From CAYXSX01 sp964467925 (GTDB taxonomy: Bacteria > Pseudomonadota > Alphaproteobacteria > Micavibrionales > Micavibrionaceae), in NCBI GenBank assembly GCA_964467925.1, contig CAYXSX010000001.1, positions 186,001 through 250,000 on the forward strand: a stretch of DNA of 64,000 bases, read 5' to 3'. Shown here in pieces: positions 17,062-25,789 of the stretch (position 1 is its first letter; every line of letters begins with the position of its first letter). A program made the position numbers and the translations under genes. The notes beneath the pieces are model-generated. The model did not search any database. It worked only from the letters and a program-made list of their open reading frames with translations, and was not told where the DNA came from.

Positions 17062-18048
17062 ATGGCACGCCCAGGTCGCCCACCAAAAGAAAAACCAAAT
17101 CTACACCCCAGTGTAGATGCATTCCTCGACATGCTCTCGACAGAGCGTGGCGCCGCAATGAACACCCGCCAGGCATACTGGCGCGATCTTGCGGATGTAA
17201 GCCTTTACTTGCGTTCCGAGCGTAACTCCGACATCAATTCCGCTTCTACGGATGACCTGAAGGCCTACCTGCAGGATCTGAGCGAGAAAACCCACATCAA
17301 GGGCGCGAACAAATCCAAGATCGCCGTGCGCACCGTTGCACGCCGTCTGTCCGCCCTGCGTCAGTTCTACCGCTACATGGTATCGGAGAACATGCGTGAG
17401 GATGATCCGACAACAACGATCGAAAGCCCGAAACAAGGCCGCACTCTGCCCAAGACGCTGAGCGAAGCCGAAGTTACCCAACTGATCAAAACAGCTGGTG
17501 AAAAAGGCACAGCCGAAGGCACACGCCTTGTTTGCCTGCTGGAAATGCTTTACGCAACCGGTCTTCGCGTATCCGAACTGGTGGGCCTTCCCATGTCAGC
17601 CATCGGCGAAGGTCAGGAATTCCTGATGATCGCCGGTAAGGCAGGCCGCGAGCGTATGGTCCCTCTTTCCGACCCAGCACAACAAGCGATGGACGATTAC
17701 ATGAAAGTGCGCAAGCAATTCATCGGAATGGACGATGACGGCCGTCAGGCTGCATGGCTGTTCCCCTCCCGTACATCCGACAGCGGTCACCTGACACGTC
17801 AACGTTTCGCCCAGCTTCTGAAAGATCTGGCCCGCGCTGCGCAAGTGGATGAAAGCCGCGTCAGCCCGCACGTTCTGCGTCACGCATTCGCAACCCACCT
17901 GCTGAGCCATGGCGCAGATTTGCGCTCTGTTCAGAAGATGCTGGGTCATGCCGATATTGCAACGACACAGATCTACACGCACATGATGGGCGACAAGATG
18001 AAGAAAACCGTCAAGGACAAGCACCCGCTGTCCAAAACGGGCTCTTAA
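17062..18048 (+). CDS. xerD: Site-specific tyrosine recombinase XerD
   Basis: With XerC it resolves chromosome dimers at dif. The 328-residue protein has an N-terminal SAM-like core-binding domain (~25-110) and a catalytic domain with all active residues in place: R169 (ATGLRVSEL), K193 (AGKAGRERMVP), H270 and R273 (PHVLRHAFATHLL), H296 (LGHADIATT) and the nucleophile Y305 (IYTHM). The first residues, MARPGRPPKEKP, form an AT-hook-like basic extension not usual in XerD. AAAGGAG precedes the ATG. Context and full active site argue for a housekeeping recombinase rather than an integrase of a mobile element. Confidence 0.92.
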   Translation: MARPGRPPKEKPNLHPSVDAFLDMLSTERGAAMNTRQAYWRDLADVSLYLRSERNSDINSASTDDLKAYLQDLSEKTHIKGANKSKIAVRTVARRLSALRQFYRYMVSENMREDDPTTTIESPKQGRTLPKTLSEAEVTQLIKTAGEKGTAEGTRLVCLLEMLYATGLRVSELVGLPMSAIGEGQEFLMIAGKAGRERMVPLSDPAQQAMDDYMKVRKQFIGMDDDGRQAAWLFPSRTSDSGHLTRQRFAQLLKDLARAAQVDESRVSPHVLRHAFATHLLSHGADLRSVQKMLGHADIATTQIYTHMMGDKMKKTVKDKHPLSKTGS

Positions 18049-18067
18049 TTCTCCCTAAGCTAATTCA

Positions 18068-18105
18068 AAGAAATCCGGTTATACGATTGTGTAACCGGAT
18101 TTCTT
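18068..18105 (+). terminator. Rho-independent terminator after xerD
   Basis: AAGAAATCCGGTTA (18068-18081) pairs with TAACCGGATTTCTT (18092-18105), a long stem with a ~10-base loop, followed by ATATTATAAG. It closes the xerD transcript before accA; being symmetric, it could act in both directions. Confidence 0.8.
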
Positions 18106-18174
18106 ATATTATAAGCTTTGAAGCGTAAAAATTGAGCGAACGTCACGTAAGACCAAAAACTACGGAAACAGATA

Positions 18175-19122
18175 ATGAGTCAGCTGGATTTTGAAAAACC
18201 TATTCTGGAGCTTGAAGGCAAAATTTCCGAGCTTCGCAATATGAGCAGCGGCGCGGAAGTCAATATCGCCGAAGAAATCAGCCGTATGCAAACCAAGGCC
18301 GACCGCCTGCTCAAACAGGTCTACGGCAAACTTTCCCCCGCTCAGAAGGTACAGGTAGCCCGCCACCCCGAACGCCCGCATTTCAAGGATTATATCAGCG
18401 CGCTTGTCGATGATTTCACCCCGCTGGCGGGTGACCGCAATTTTGCCGAAGATCACGCTCTTGTGGGTGGATTGGGCCGTTTTCAGGGGCAATCATGTGT
18501 GATTATCGGCCATGAGAAAGGCGACGATACCACCAGCCGCATCAAGCATAATTTCGGTATGGCTCGCCCGGAAGGTTACCGCAAGGCCCAACGCCTGATG
18601 GCAATGGCCGAGCAATTCCAGATTCCCGTCGTAACACTGGTCGATACTGCCGGGGCCTATCCCGGTATGGGCGCGGAAGAGCGCGGCCAGTCCGAAGCCA
18701 TTGCCAAATCCATTGAAAGCTGCCTGCGCACGCGCGTCCCCATCGTCTCCGTAATTATCGGCGAAGGCGGCTCCGGCGGAGCAATAGCCATTGCCGTGGC
18801 CGACCGCATTTTCATGCTGGAACATTCCATTTATTCGGTGATTTCGCCCGAAGGATGCGCCTCCATTCTATGGCGTAGCGGTAATTACGCCGAGGACGCG
18901 GCCGCCGCGCTTAAGCTGACGGCACAAGACCTTCATCAATTAAAGCTGATTGATGGTATTATCGGCGAGCCCATCGGCGGAGCCCACCGCGGGCGCGCCA
19001 TTACAATCGAAAGCGTCGGCAAACAGATTCATGCTGCCCTGAAGGAACTCACCCCTTGGAACGAGGATAAGCTGATCAAATCGCGCCGCGATAAATTCCT
19101 CGCCTTTGGCCGCAATATCTAA
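18175..19122 (+). CDS. accA: Acetyl-CoA carboxylase carboxyltransferase subunit alpha
   Basis: Transfers the carboxyl group from carboxybiotin to acetyl-CoA, the first step of fatty acid synthesis, in complex with AccD. The 315 residues are a normal length. The N-terminal LDFEKPILELEGKISELR and the crotonase-fold signature TLVDTAGAYPGMGAEERGQSEAIAKS, then IGEGGSGGAIAIAVADRIFMLEHSIYSVISPEGCASILW, are unmistakable. It appears to be a single gene between the xerD terminator and a convergent RHH gene. Confidence 0.97.
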   Translation: MSQLDFEKPILELEGKISELRNMSSGAEVNIAEEISRMQTKADRLLKQVYGKLSPAQKVQVARHPERPHFKDYISALVDDFTPLAGDRNFAEDHALVGGLGRFQGQSCVIIGHEKGDDTTSRIKHNFGMARPEGYRKAQRLMAMAEQFQIPVVTLVDTAGAYPGMGAEERGQSEAIAKSIESCLRTRVPIVSVIIGEGGSGGAIAIAVADRIFMLEHSIYSVISPEGCASILWRSGNYAEDAAAALKLTAQDLHQLKLIDGIIGEPIGGAHRGRAITIESVGKQIHAALKELTPWNEDKLIKSRRDKFLAFGRNI

Positions 19123-19145
19123 ATAGAAAAAATCTTGCTGCCTGC

Positions 19146-19604
19146 TTACCTTGCACGCTCTTGCGCAGCTTGGGAGGATTGCATTTTCTGCCAAACACCG
19201 ATGGCCGCAAAATTACTGCCCTTGATGTCCTGCTGCGCGACACGAACCGGAACAGGTTTGGATTTGAAGAATTTCTGGTATTCCTCTGGAATACGCGCGC
19301 GCATTTTCATGTTCTCGAAATTGCCGTGCCCTGCCCTTACATGCCCCTCTTCCGTGGACGATGCACGGAAATAAAGCATCAAAAACACTCTTATCGCGGC
19401 GGTTAAGGATGTGCCCGCACTTTTTCGCACGCTAACCAGAGTACATATCTCATGAATGTTGCATTGCTCGCGCTCGGCGATCTCCCGCAAACCGACCCAC
19501 ATTTCCGGCTCCAACCGTACAGAGGTCCGCCGACCGAAGATCGTAATGTTACGGCTTACCAGTGTACTTTTATACTCAGCATCGATTTGTGAAGTCTCTC
19601 CCAT
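19146..19604 (-). CDS. Ribbon-helix-helix domain protein (RHH_4-like)
   Basis: A 152-residue protein. Residues ~17-80 (SRNITIFGRRTSVRLEPEMWVGLREIAEREQCNIHEICTLV, then LTAAIRVFLMLYFR) match the alphaproteobacterial RHH_4 pattern RNVTIxGRRTSxRLEPEMW, a beta-strand that contacts DNA plus two helices. The remainder is a polar tail of unknown role. A divergent, A+T-rich upstream region with direct and inverted repeats (19649-19714) looks like an operator, so autoregulation is plausible. It is convergent with accA. Confidence 0.85.
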   Translation of the reverse strand: MGETSQIDAEYKSTLVSRNITIFGRRTSVRLEPEMWVGLREIAEREQCNIHEICTLVSVRKSAGTSLTAAIRVFLMLYFRASSTEEGHVRAGHGNFENMKMRARIPEEYQKFFKSKPVPVRVAQQDIKGSNFAAIGVWQKMQSSQAAQERAR

Positions 19605-19648
19605 TTATGAATCACCTTTTTTGTATGTGTTAACGTTTTAATACTATC

Positions 19649-19714
19649 CCTAAGAATATAACCTTAGGTTGTATTTTTTATCTGCATACATTCTATGGTG
19701 TACAATCCTATGGT
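19649..19714. promoter_or_regulatory. Operator-like repeat cluster upstream of the RHH gene
   Basis: An inverted repeat CCTAAG-N8-CTTAGG (19649-19668) overlaps the near-palindrome AACCTTAGGTT (19660-19670). Next to it are two direct copies, TACATTCTATGGT (19687-19699) and TACAATCCTATGGT (19701-19714). Direct repeats of this kind are typical RHH protein binding sites; binding by the adjacent gene product is inferred. Confidence 0.45.
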
Positions 19715-19728
19715 TGTAAAGCTATTTT

Positions 19729-20001
19729 TTATGCACTTTCGGAAGGCGCAATGGCTTTAACGTTCAGCGCATGCACGCTTCCCCTCATTTCCTCTTTTAA
19801 CGCTTCATAAACTAGCCTTTGGCGATCAATACGGCCAAGATTCTCGAATCGCTCCGATACAATTATAAGGCGGTAATGCGTTTCACCGCTGCCGTCATCA
19901 CCTGCATGCCCGGCATGTTTATGACTGTCGTTAAACAACTCCATCCGCTCCGGCGCCAGCGCCTTTTCCAGTTTTTCCTTGATAATTGCGTCCATAGTCA
20001 T
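19729..20001 (-). CDS. bolA: BolA family protein
   Basis: A 90-residue BolA fold protein: KEKLEKALAPERMELFNDSHKHAGH, then SGETHYRLIIVSERFENLGRIDRQRLVYEAL, with the conserved H in the loop and the RHxxVY-like helix (RIDRQRLVYEAL). BolA proteins act with monothiol glutaredoxins in Fe-S cluster traffic. Start at ATG 20001 (a second ATG lies at 19995). It is divergent from the J-domain gene with 27 bp between, an arrangement common in alphaproteobacteria. Confidence 0.9.
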   Translation of the reverse strand: MTMDAIIKEKLEKALAPERMELFNDSHKHAGHAGDDGSGETHYRLIIVSERFENLGRIDRQRLVYEALKEEMRGSVHALNVKAIAPSESA

Positions 20002-20028
20002 AGATATATCGCCGCCCCTTCTGTTAAA

Positions 20029-20637
20029 ATGAAAGTGATGCCCAGGATTATTCTTAAACCCAACTCCGCCGAATATGCGGACGAAAACGCAAAACCGCAA
20101 GTGTGCGGCTGTGAAATGCCGGGTTGCGCGGCTATGGCTGAATATAAAGCGCCCAAGCACCGGGCGTTGAACGAGTATTATAATTTCTGTCTCGACCATG
20201 TGCGGGAATACAACAAGGCATGGAATTTCTTCGACGGTATGGCCGCGCATGAGGTGGAGGAGCATATCTATAAAAGCCATTACGGCGACCGCCCCACATG
20301 GAAATACGGCGTGGAAGGTGATTTTGCCGAGGATTTACGCGCCAAAGCCTGGCAATTCGCAAGCGGGGAAGATGAAGCCCCGCGCAACAACCAAAGGGCC
20401 AGCGGCTTTGGGGCTGATAAAAATAGCGCGGAGTTCGAAGCTCTGGCGATCATGGGCCTTGCCCCGCCCGTTACCCTCGATGCCATCAAGGCGCGGTACA
20501 AGGAACTGGCGAAAAAGCACCATCCCGACCTTAATCAGGGCGACCAGAAGTCGGAAGAGCTTCTCAAACGCATCAATATGTCCTATACCATTCTAAAGCT
20601 GGCCTATGCCGAGTACGAAAAACTGCCAACCCAATAA
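20029..20637 (+). CDS. J-domain (DnaJ-like) protein
   Basis: A 202-residue co-chaperone whose J domain is at the C-terminus (~135-200): PPVTLDAIKARYKELAKKHHPDLNQGD, with the HPD motif that stimulates DnaK ATPase. The N-terminal part has a Cys pair region (VCGCEMPGCAAM) that may bind a metal, and a conserved WNFFDGM segment. Start at ATG 20029. The bolA - J protein - cobS - cobT order is conserved in alphaproteobacteria. The function of the N-terminal part is unknown. Confidence 0.88.
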   Translation: MKVMPRIILKPNSAEYADENAKPQVCGCEMPGCAAMAEYKAPKHRALNEYYNFCLDHVREYNKAWNFFDGMAAHEVEEHIYKSHYGDRPTWKYGVEGDFAEDLRAKAWQFASGEDEAPRNNQRASGFGADKNSAEFEALAIMGLAPPVTLDAIKARYKELAKKHHPDLNQGDQKSEELLKRINMSYTILKLAYAEYEKLPTQ

Positions 20638-20747
20638 TGTCATCCTGAGCGAAGTCACGCTGTAGCGAAGCGAAAGCGGACGAAATCGAAGGATCTCCTT
20701 TCTGTTGCATGAGATCCTTCCACTCGCTACGCTCGGTCAGGATGACG
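20638..20747. repeat. Dispersed palindromic repeat, GTCATCCTGAG family, copy 1
   Basis: Begins TGTCATCCTGAGCGAAG and ends with the inverted GTCAGGATGACGA. Inside, GAAGGATCTC (20688-20697) and GAGATCCTTC (20711-20720) form a perfect inner stem. It fills the J protein-cobS gap, and cobS starts 12 bp after it. Related copies lie at 37437-37512 and 50812-50920. Confidence 0.8.
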
Positions 20748-20758
20748 AGAGAGATATA

Positions 20759-21757
20759 ATGACCAAAACTTTAGCCAACAGCGATAAATACACCACCCTG
20801 CCCGATACGTCTTACAACGCGCGCGAGGTATTCGGGATCGATCTTGACTGGGACGTACCGGGTTTCAGTGCCGCGAATGAAAACGTGCCGGAAATCGACC
20901 CGACTTATCAATTCGACCACGACACCACTCTGGCCATTCTCGCCGGTTTTGCCCATAACCGCCGGGTGATGATACAGGGGTATCACGGCACCGGAAAATC
21001 CACGCATATCGAGCAAGTCGCAGCGCGCCTGAAATGGCCGTGCGTGCGTATTAACCTCGATTCCCACGTCTCTCGTGTTGACCTGATCGGCAAGGACGCG
21101 ATTACGCTCAAGGACGGCAAACAGGTCACGGAATGGAAAGAGGGGCTCCTGCCCTGGGCGCTGCAGAACCCTGTGGCGCTTGTGTTCGATGAATATGATG
21201 CGGGCCGCCCCGATGTGATGTTTGTTATCCAGCGCGTGCTGGAGGCCGAAGGCAAGCTTACCCTGCTTGATCAAAACATGGTCATCCGCCCGCATCCGGC
21301 GTTCCGCCTGTTCGCCACCTCTAACACTGTGGGGCTTGGCGATACGACGGGGCTTTATCACGGCACGAACCAGATCAATCAGGGCCAGATGGATAGATGG
21401 AATATTGTCGCTACGCTTAATTACCTGCCCCATGACGACGAAGCGAAAATCATGCTGGCCAAACTGCCCGAACTTGATACGCCGGAGGGGCGCGAGAATT
21501 TGGATAAAATGGTGCGCCTTGCCGATTTAACGCGCGAGGGATTTATCAACGGCGATCTTTCCACCCTCATGAGCCCGCGCACGGTCCTGACATGGGCGCA
21601 AAATATGCAGATTTTCGGCGACCGCGATCTGGCGTTCCAGCTTTCCTTCTTGAACAAATGTGATGAAACAGAACGCCCCATCATCGCGGAATATTATCAG
21701 CGCTGTTTCGATGTCGACCTGCCCCTGAGCGCGATCAGGAATGTGGCGGTGGGTTAG
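20759..21757 (+). CDS. cobS: Cobaltochelatase CobS-type AAA+ ATPase
   Basis: A 332-residue MoxR-like AAA+ protein: Walker A GYHGTGKST (~80-88), Walker B ALVFDEYDAG, sensor LFATSNTVGLGDTTGLY. The N-terminal REVFGIDLDWDVPGFS is characteristic of CobS, which with CobT forms the ATP-driven chaperone rings of the CobNST chelatase that inserts Co2+ in aerobic cobalamin synthesis. Start at ATG 20759, just after a palindromic repeat. No cobN or other cobalamin gene is in the window; many alphaproteobacteria keep cobST apart from the pathway. Confidence 0.92.
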   Translation: MTKTLANSDKYTTLPDTSYNAREVFGIDLDWDVPGFSAANENVPEIDPTYQFDHDTTLAILAGFAHNRRVMIQGYHGTGKSTHIEQVAARLKWPCVRINLDSHVSRVDLIGKDAITLKDGKQVTEWKEGLLPWALQNPVALVFDEYDAGRPDVMFVIQRVLEAEGKLTLLDQNMVIRPHPAFRLFATSNTVGLGDTTGLYHGTNQINQGQMDRWNIVATLNYLPHDDEAKIMLAKLPELDTPEGRENLDKMVRLADLTREGFINGDLSTLMSPRTVLTWAQNMQIFGDRDLAFQLSFLNKCDETERPIIAEYYQRCFDVDLPLSAIRNVAVG

Positions 21758-21987
21758 TTAGAAAAGTCAAAAAAACGAGCACACGGATCGCCCACATCGG
21801 CAAAAATGTCATGTATGCACGCAAACCCCTGACCTGCTTTTTCGTAAAAATCAGGAAGCACCAAAACAGCTCTATCAAGGCCTTTTCTATCAATTTGGCC
21901 ATCTTCGGCAAAATCTTTACCAGCACATTTTGCAACCGCAAAAGTCAGGCTCAGGCCTAAAATAGCTCCAAGAGCACCGCGCACCAT
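21754..21987 (-). CDS. Small hypothetical protein with N-terminal membrane/signal segment
   Basis: A 77-residue protein, MVRGALGAILGLSLTFAVAKCAGKDF..., with a hydrophobic N-terminus (signal peptide or anchor) and a mature part with conserved-looking VLVLPDFYEKAGQGFACIHDIFADVGDPC containing three Cys in all. AAGGTGG lies 6 bases before the ATG at 21987, the best ribosome-binding site in the frame; a longer form from 22065 is possible. It is antisense to both flanking genes and sits between cobS and cobT, overlapping the cobS stop by 4 bp. No family recognised. Confidence 0.55.
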   Translation of the reverse strand: MVRGALGAILGLSLTFAVAKCAGKDFAEDGQIDRKGLDRAVLVLPDFYEKAGQGFACIHDIFADVGDPCARFFDFSN

Positions 21988-22111
21988 CAAAAACCACCTT
22001 TTTATATTACGAAAACAAGAAAAATCAAATACCATAACATTTTTACTTTTGTCAAAGTTTTTCATTCTCACAGCTTCGCACTCAGCCAGGAGCATGGTAT
22101 AGGAAGGAACG

Positions 22112-23953
22112 ATGAACAAAAACGCCTCGCTGGAGCAATTTAAAAACACCACGGCCGTTACCTTACGTACCATCTCGGGGCGGAAGGAGCTGGAGCCTGT
22201 CTTTTCCTCTTCCGAGCCGCCTATTGGCAATATCAACACGCACACCAAAACACCGCGCCTGCCCGTGCCTGATTTCGACATGAATGCGGCCTCTATCCGT
22301 TTGACCCGCGGCTGCGCAGACGTGCAGGCCCTTTGGCTCGCCCATCACAACGCCAAGCTTCATCAGGCGCTCGCCCCCAAACACGGCGAGGCCGCCGAAG
22401 CGTTTCAGGCGCTGGAACAGGCGCGGTGCGAGGCGCTGGGCATGAACGCGATGAACGGCGTATCGGCCAATTTATCCGCCGTGCTGGAGGAAAAATGCAA
22501 ACGCCGCGGTTTCAAACATATCGAAAACCGGGAACAGGCATCCCTGCCCGATGCGCTGCACCTTCTTGCCCGGCTGGAGCTTTCCGGCGAGGCTCCGCCG
22601 AAAAACGCGGAAAGCCTGATAAAGCTCTGGCGGCCATGGCTGGAGGCCCGCCTGAAAGATGCCGGATTTGACGATCTTAAGCCCCTGCTCCATGACCAGA
22701 GAAAATTCGCTTCCGCCGCCAAGGCGCTGATCCGCGCGCTGGAAATGGACATTCCCAACGACATGCCGGAAACCGGGGAAACCGAGAGCCAGCAGGAAGT
22801 GGAAAAACCCGATGAAGACGGCGATCAGGAAGAAAGCCCGCAGGATCAGCAGCAACAGGGCCGCGAGGGCACCGAGGAAGGGGATGCGGGTGATGATGAT
22901 TCCGAGGCCGATATGGGTACGGATGACATCATGGACGAGCTTGGCGATGCCGCCGAAGACATGATGAAGGAAATGCCCGCCAACCCCTTTATCAACCGGC
23001 CCGAGAACATGGGCCCGCCGACATCCTATACCATTTACACCACCGCCTTTGATGAGATCGTGGAGGCCGACGAGCTTGCCGATCATGAAGAGCTTTACCG
23101 CCTGCGCGCCGCGCTGGACAAACAGCTCACCGCGCATCAGGCGATTATCACCAAGCTCGCCAACCGCCTGCAAAGAAAGCTGATGGCCCAGCAACTGCGC
23201 AGCTGGCAATTCGACCTTGAAGAAGGGATCCTCGATACCGCCCGCCTCGCCCGCGTGGTGGCAAATCCCAATGTGCCTCTGACCTTTAAACAGGAAAAAC
23301 AGACGCAGTTCCGCGATACGGTCGTAACGCTTTTGATCGACAACTCCGGTTCCATGCGCGGGCGACCCATCGCCATTGCCGCGATGAGCGCCGATATTAT
23401 CGCCCGCACGCTGGAGAGATGCGGCGTGAAAGTCGAAATCCTCGGCTTTACAACCCGTGCATGGAAGGGCGGCAAGGCGCGCGACCTCTGGATGGAATCG
23501 GGCCGCCCGCCCGAGCCGGGCCGCCTGAACGATCTGCGCCATATCATCTATAAGGCGGCGGATGCCCCCATGCGCCGGACGCGCAAAAATCTCGGCCTGA
23601 TGCTGAAGGAAGGTTTGCTGAAGGAAAATATCGACGGCGAGGCGCTTGTCTGGGCGCATAACCGTCTGGCGCAAAGGCCGGAAACCCGCAAGATATTGAT
23701 GGTCATTTCCGACGGCGCACCGGTCGACGATTCCACCCTGTCCGTGAACCCTTCCAACATTCTGGAGGGCGACCTTCGCAACGTGATCGAATGGATAGAA
23801 AACCGTGGCAAGATCGAGCTTACCGCCATCGGCATCGGCCACGATGTAACCCGCTATTACAAAAAAGCGCTGACCATTGCCGATGTCGATGAACTCGCCG
23901 GGGCGCTTACGTCACAACTGGCTGATTTGTTTGAGGAGCAGCAGAAAAGCTAA
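22112..23953 (+). CDS. cobT: Cobaltochelatase CobT-type subunit (VWA domain)
   Basis: 613 residues. The N-terminal half is the CobT domain (SGRKELEPVF..., ADVQALWLAHHNAKLHQ), the middle is strongly acidic (EEVEKPDEDGDQEESPQDQQQQ to ~270), and the C-terminus is a von Willebrand A domain with MIDAS motif LLIDNSGSMRG (~407-417), VISDGAPVDDSTL and GIGHDV. CobT rings stack on CobS rings to drive metal chelation. GGAAGG precedes the ATG. It lies ~350 bp after cobS, separated by an antisense small gene, which is unusual since the pair is normally close. Confidence 0.93.
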   Translation: MNKNASLEQFKNTTAVTLRTISGRKELEPVFSSSEPPIGNINTHTKTPRLPVPDFDMNAASIRLTRGCADVQALWLAHHNAKLHQALAPKHGEAAEAFQALEQARCEALGMNAMNGVSANLSAVLEEKCKRRGFKHIENREQASLPDALHLLARLELSGEAPPKNAESLIKLWRPWLEARLKDAGFDDLKPLLHDQRKFASAAKALIRALEMDIPNDMPETGETESQQEVEKPDEDGDQEESPQDQQQQGREGTEEGDAGDDDSEADMGTDDIMDELGDAAEDMMKEMPANPFINRPENMGPPTSYTIYTTAFDEIVEADELADHEELYRLRAALDKQLTAHQAIITKLANRLQRKLMAQQLRSWQFDLEEGILDTARLARVVANPNVPLTFKQEKQTQFRDTVVTLLIDNSGSMRGRPIAIAAMSADIIARTLERCGVKVEILGFTTRAWKGGKARDLWMESGRPPEPGRLNDLRHIIYKAADAPMRRTRKNLGLMLKEGLLKENIDGEALVWAHNRLAQRPETRKILMVISDGAPVDDSTLSVNPSNILEGDLRNVIEWIENRGKIELTAIGIGHDVTRYYKKALTIADVDELAGALTSQLADLFEEQQKS

Positions 23954-24369
23954 CGCTCGACACTAGGAATGTTAGCTCCTCTATTAGAAGAAAACAAATC
24001 CTCATATTGCACCACGCGCCGTTTTGCTATTATAGAAGCTTTAGCTGTACTGTACATTTTATTTTGAAACCATTTTTCTCTGCTATTCAATTCAGTTACA
24101 GGAAGAAGCTTTTGTGCCTCTACGCTCAATTCAGTCGGACTAATATTATGGCTTCTTGCCACTCCCCTACTTAAAGCGCCAAGTAAATATTCAATATCTC
24201 TAAAACTAAGAGCCACTTCCTCTTCCCCATCAGCTATAGAAAAGACGGCCCTTATTCTCTCCGAACCGTCTAGTCCCTCGACAGAAATTAAGTCGAAAAA
24301 GAAATTCAGTTTACTGAAATCTATTTTCTCTTTTTCCGGATTTTGTTTGGCGAATGTCTCTTCGTCCAT
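23950..24369 (-). CDS. Hypothetical 139-residue protein
   Basis: No recognised family. The sequence MDEETFAKQNPEKEKIDFSKLNFFFDLISVEGLDGSERIRAVFSI... is soluble and mixed alpha/beta, with a basic C-terminal third (AKASIIAKRRVVQYEDLF). It is visibly more A+T-rich than cobT and lies antisense between cobT (overlapping its stop by 4 bp) and hisS. This fits the pattern of opposite-strand unknown genes inserted between conserved genes elsewhere in this window. Confidence 0.55.
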   Translation of the reverse strand: MDEETFAKQNPEKEKIDFSKLNFFFDLISVEGLDGSERIRAVFSIADGEEEVALSFRDIEYLLGALSRGVARSHNISPTELSVEAQKLLPVTELNSREKWFQNKMYSTAKASIIAKRRVVQYEDLFSSNRGANIPSVER

Positions 24370-24436
24370 TGTTTTTATTCCACTTTTTCACTAGGCTAAG
24401 CCATAAATAAGATATTTATATTATGGCAAAATACTG

Positions 24437-25789
24437 ATGTCCAACAAAAAACAAATCTATAAACCCAAACCGATCAGCGGGTTTCCTGAATGGTTGCCAG
24501 AGGTGCGGCGGGTGGAGCAGCAATGGCTCGACCATATCCGCGCCATCTTCGAGCGCTACGGTTTTTGCTCCATCGAAACCCCGGCGGTGGAGGAGCTTGA
24601 CGTGATTACCGCCAAGGGCGGCGATGCGGATAAGGAAATATATGTTCTGGAACGTCTTCAGGCCGATCCCGACGATAAAAAAGAGGCGCGTCTTGCGCTG
24701 CATTTCGATCAGACAGTGCCAATGGCGCGCTATGTCGCGATGAATTTTAACGAGCTTGTCTTCCCGTTCAAGCGTTACCAGATGCAAAAGGTCTGGCGCG
24801 GCGAAAGGCCGCAAGCCGGACGTTTCCGCGAATTCATGCAATGCGACATTGACGTTATTAATGTCGATAACCTGCCCATGCATTTCGATGCCGAAATTCC
24901 CTCCGTGATCTGGGAAGTTCTTTCCTCTCTGCCGGGGATGGAGGATGAAAAGATTCAACTGCGGATTAGTAACCGGAAAATTTTGATCGGTTTGCTGGAA
25001 GCTTTAGGTATTTCTAATATCACCGAAATCACCCGCATCATCGACAAGCTGGAAAAAATCGGTGAAGGCGAAGTGCGCAAGTTACTAAGTGATCTCGGAG
25101 TGAACAATGCACAAGCGGAGCAAATTCTGGAACTTGCAAAAATAAAAGTTAGCCCAGATGAATTTTTTACCGCAATTGTAGACTTTATCGCCGATTACGA
25201 AGTACCCGTTGATGCTGAAACCTTTAATGATGGCATGCATGAATTAACATTCGTAATGGATAATCTTACACACCTCCCTGAAGGGGCTGTCGTGGCCGAC
25301 CTGTCCATCGTGCGCGGGCTCGATTACTACACCGGCACGGTGTATGAAACCGTGTTTACCGAAGACCCCGGCTACGGCTCTATCTGTTCCGGCGGGCGGT
25401 ATGACGATCTGGCGGGCGGGTATATCAACAAGCACCTGCCGGGTGTGGGAATTTCCATCGGCTTTTCGCGGCTGTTCGACCGCCTGCGGCAAAAGGGCAA
25501 GTTCGACACCTCGCGCATTTCCCCTGCTGATGTTCTGGTCGTCCTGCCGTCCGAGGAACGGCGCGGCGTTACCAACGAAACGGCGCAGGCCCTTCGCGCG
25601 CGCGGCATCAATGTCGAGGCCTATCACGCGCCGCAAAAAATCGGCAAACAAATAAGCTATGCCGAGAAAAAGGGCATCCCTTACGTCTGGTTCCCGCCCT
25701 TTGACGATGACGGCAAGCACGAGATTAAAAACATGGCAAGCGGGGAGCAATCCGAAGCCGACCCGGCAACATGGAAAAAAGAAAATTAA
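24437..25789 (+). CDS. hisS: Histidyl-tRNA synthetase
   Basis: Charges tRNA-His. A 450-residue class II synthetase: motif 1 region (YGFCSIETPAVEEL), HFDQTVPMARYVA, motif 2 KRYQMQKVWRGERPQAGRFREFMQCDID, the histidine-specific SIVRGLDYYTGTVYE and motif 3 GVGISIGFSRLFDRL, then a C-terminal anticodon-binding domain (DVLVVLPSEE..., RGINVEAYH). The GRFREFMQCDID form recalls the archaeal/eukaryotic-like branch seen in some bacteria rather than the E. coli type. The middle third is more A+T-rich than the ends. Confidence 0.95.
   Translation: MSNKKQIYKPKPISGFPEWLPEVRRVEQQWLDHIRAIFERYGFCSIETPAVEELDVITAKGGDADKEIYVLERLQADPDDKKEARLALHFDQTVPMARYVAMNFNELVFPFKRYQMQKVWRGERPQAGRFREFMQCDIDVINVDNLPMHFDAEIPSVIWEVLSSLPGMEDEKIQLRISNRKILIGLLEALGISNITEITRIIDKLEKIGEGEVRKLLSDLGVNNAQAEQILELAKIKVSPDEFFTAIVDFIADYEVPVDAETFNDGMHELTFVMDNLTHLPEGAVVADLSIVRGLDYYTGTVYETVFTEDPGYGSICSGGRYDDLAGGYINKHLPGVGISIGFSRLFDRLRQKGKFDTSRISPADVLVVLPSEERRGVTNETAQALRARGINVEAYHAPQKIGKQISYAEKKGIPYVWFPPFDDDGKHEIKNMASGEQSEADPATWKKEN

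Noticed and set aside
17062..18048. Phage or integron integrase instead of XerD
   Set aside because: No flanking attachment sites, tRNA or phage genes; the sequence is a standard XerD with the aro genes nearby.
22472..23842. A 456-codon frame antisense to cobT
   Set aside because: Antisense shadow of a conserved coding region with strong codon bias; no recognisable domain.
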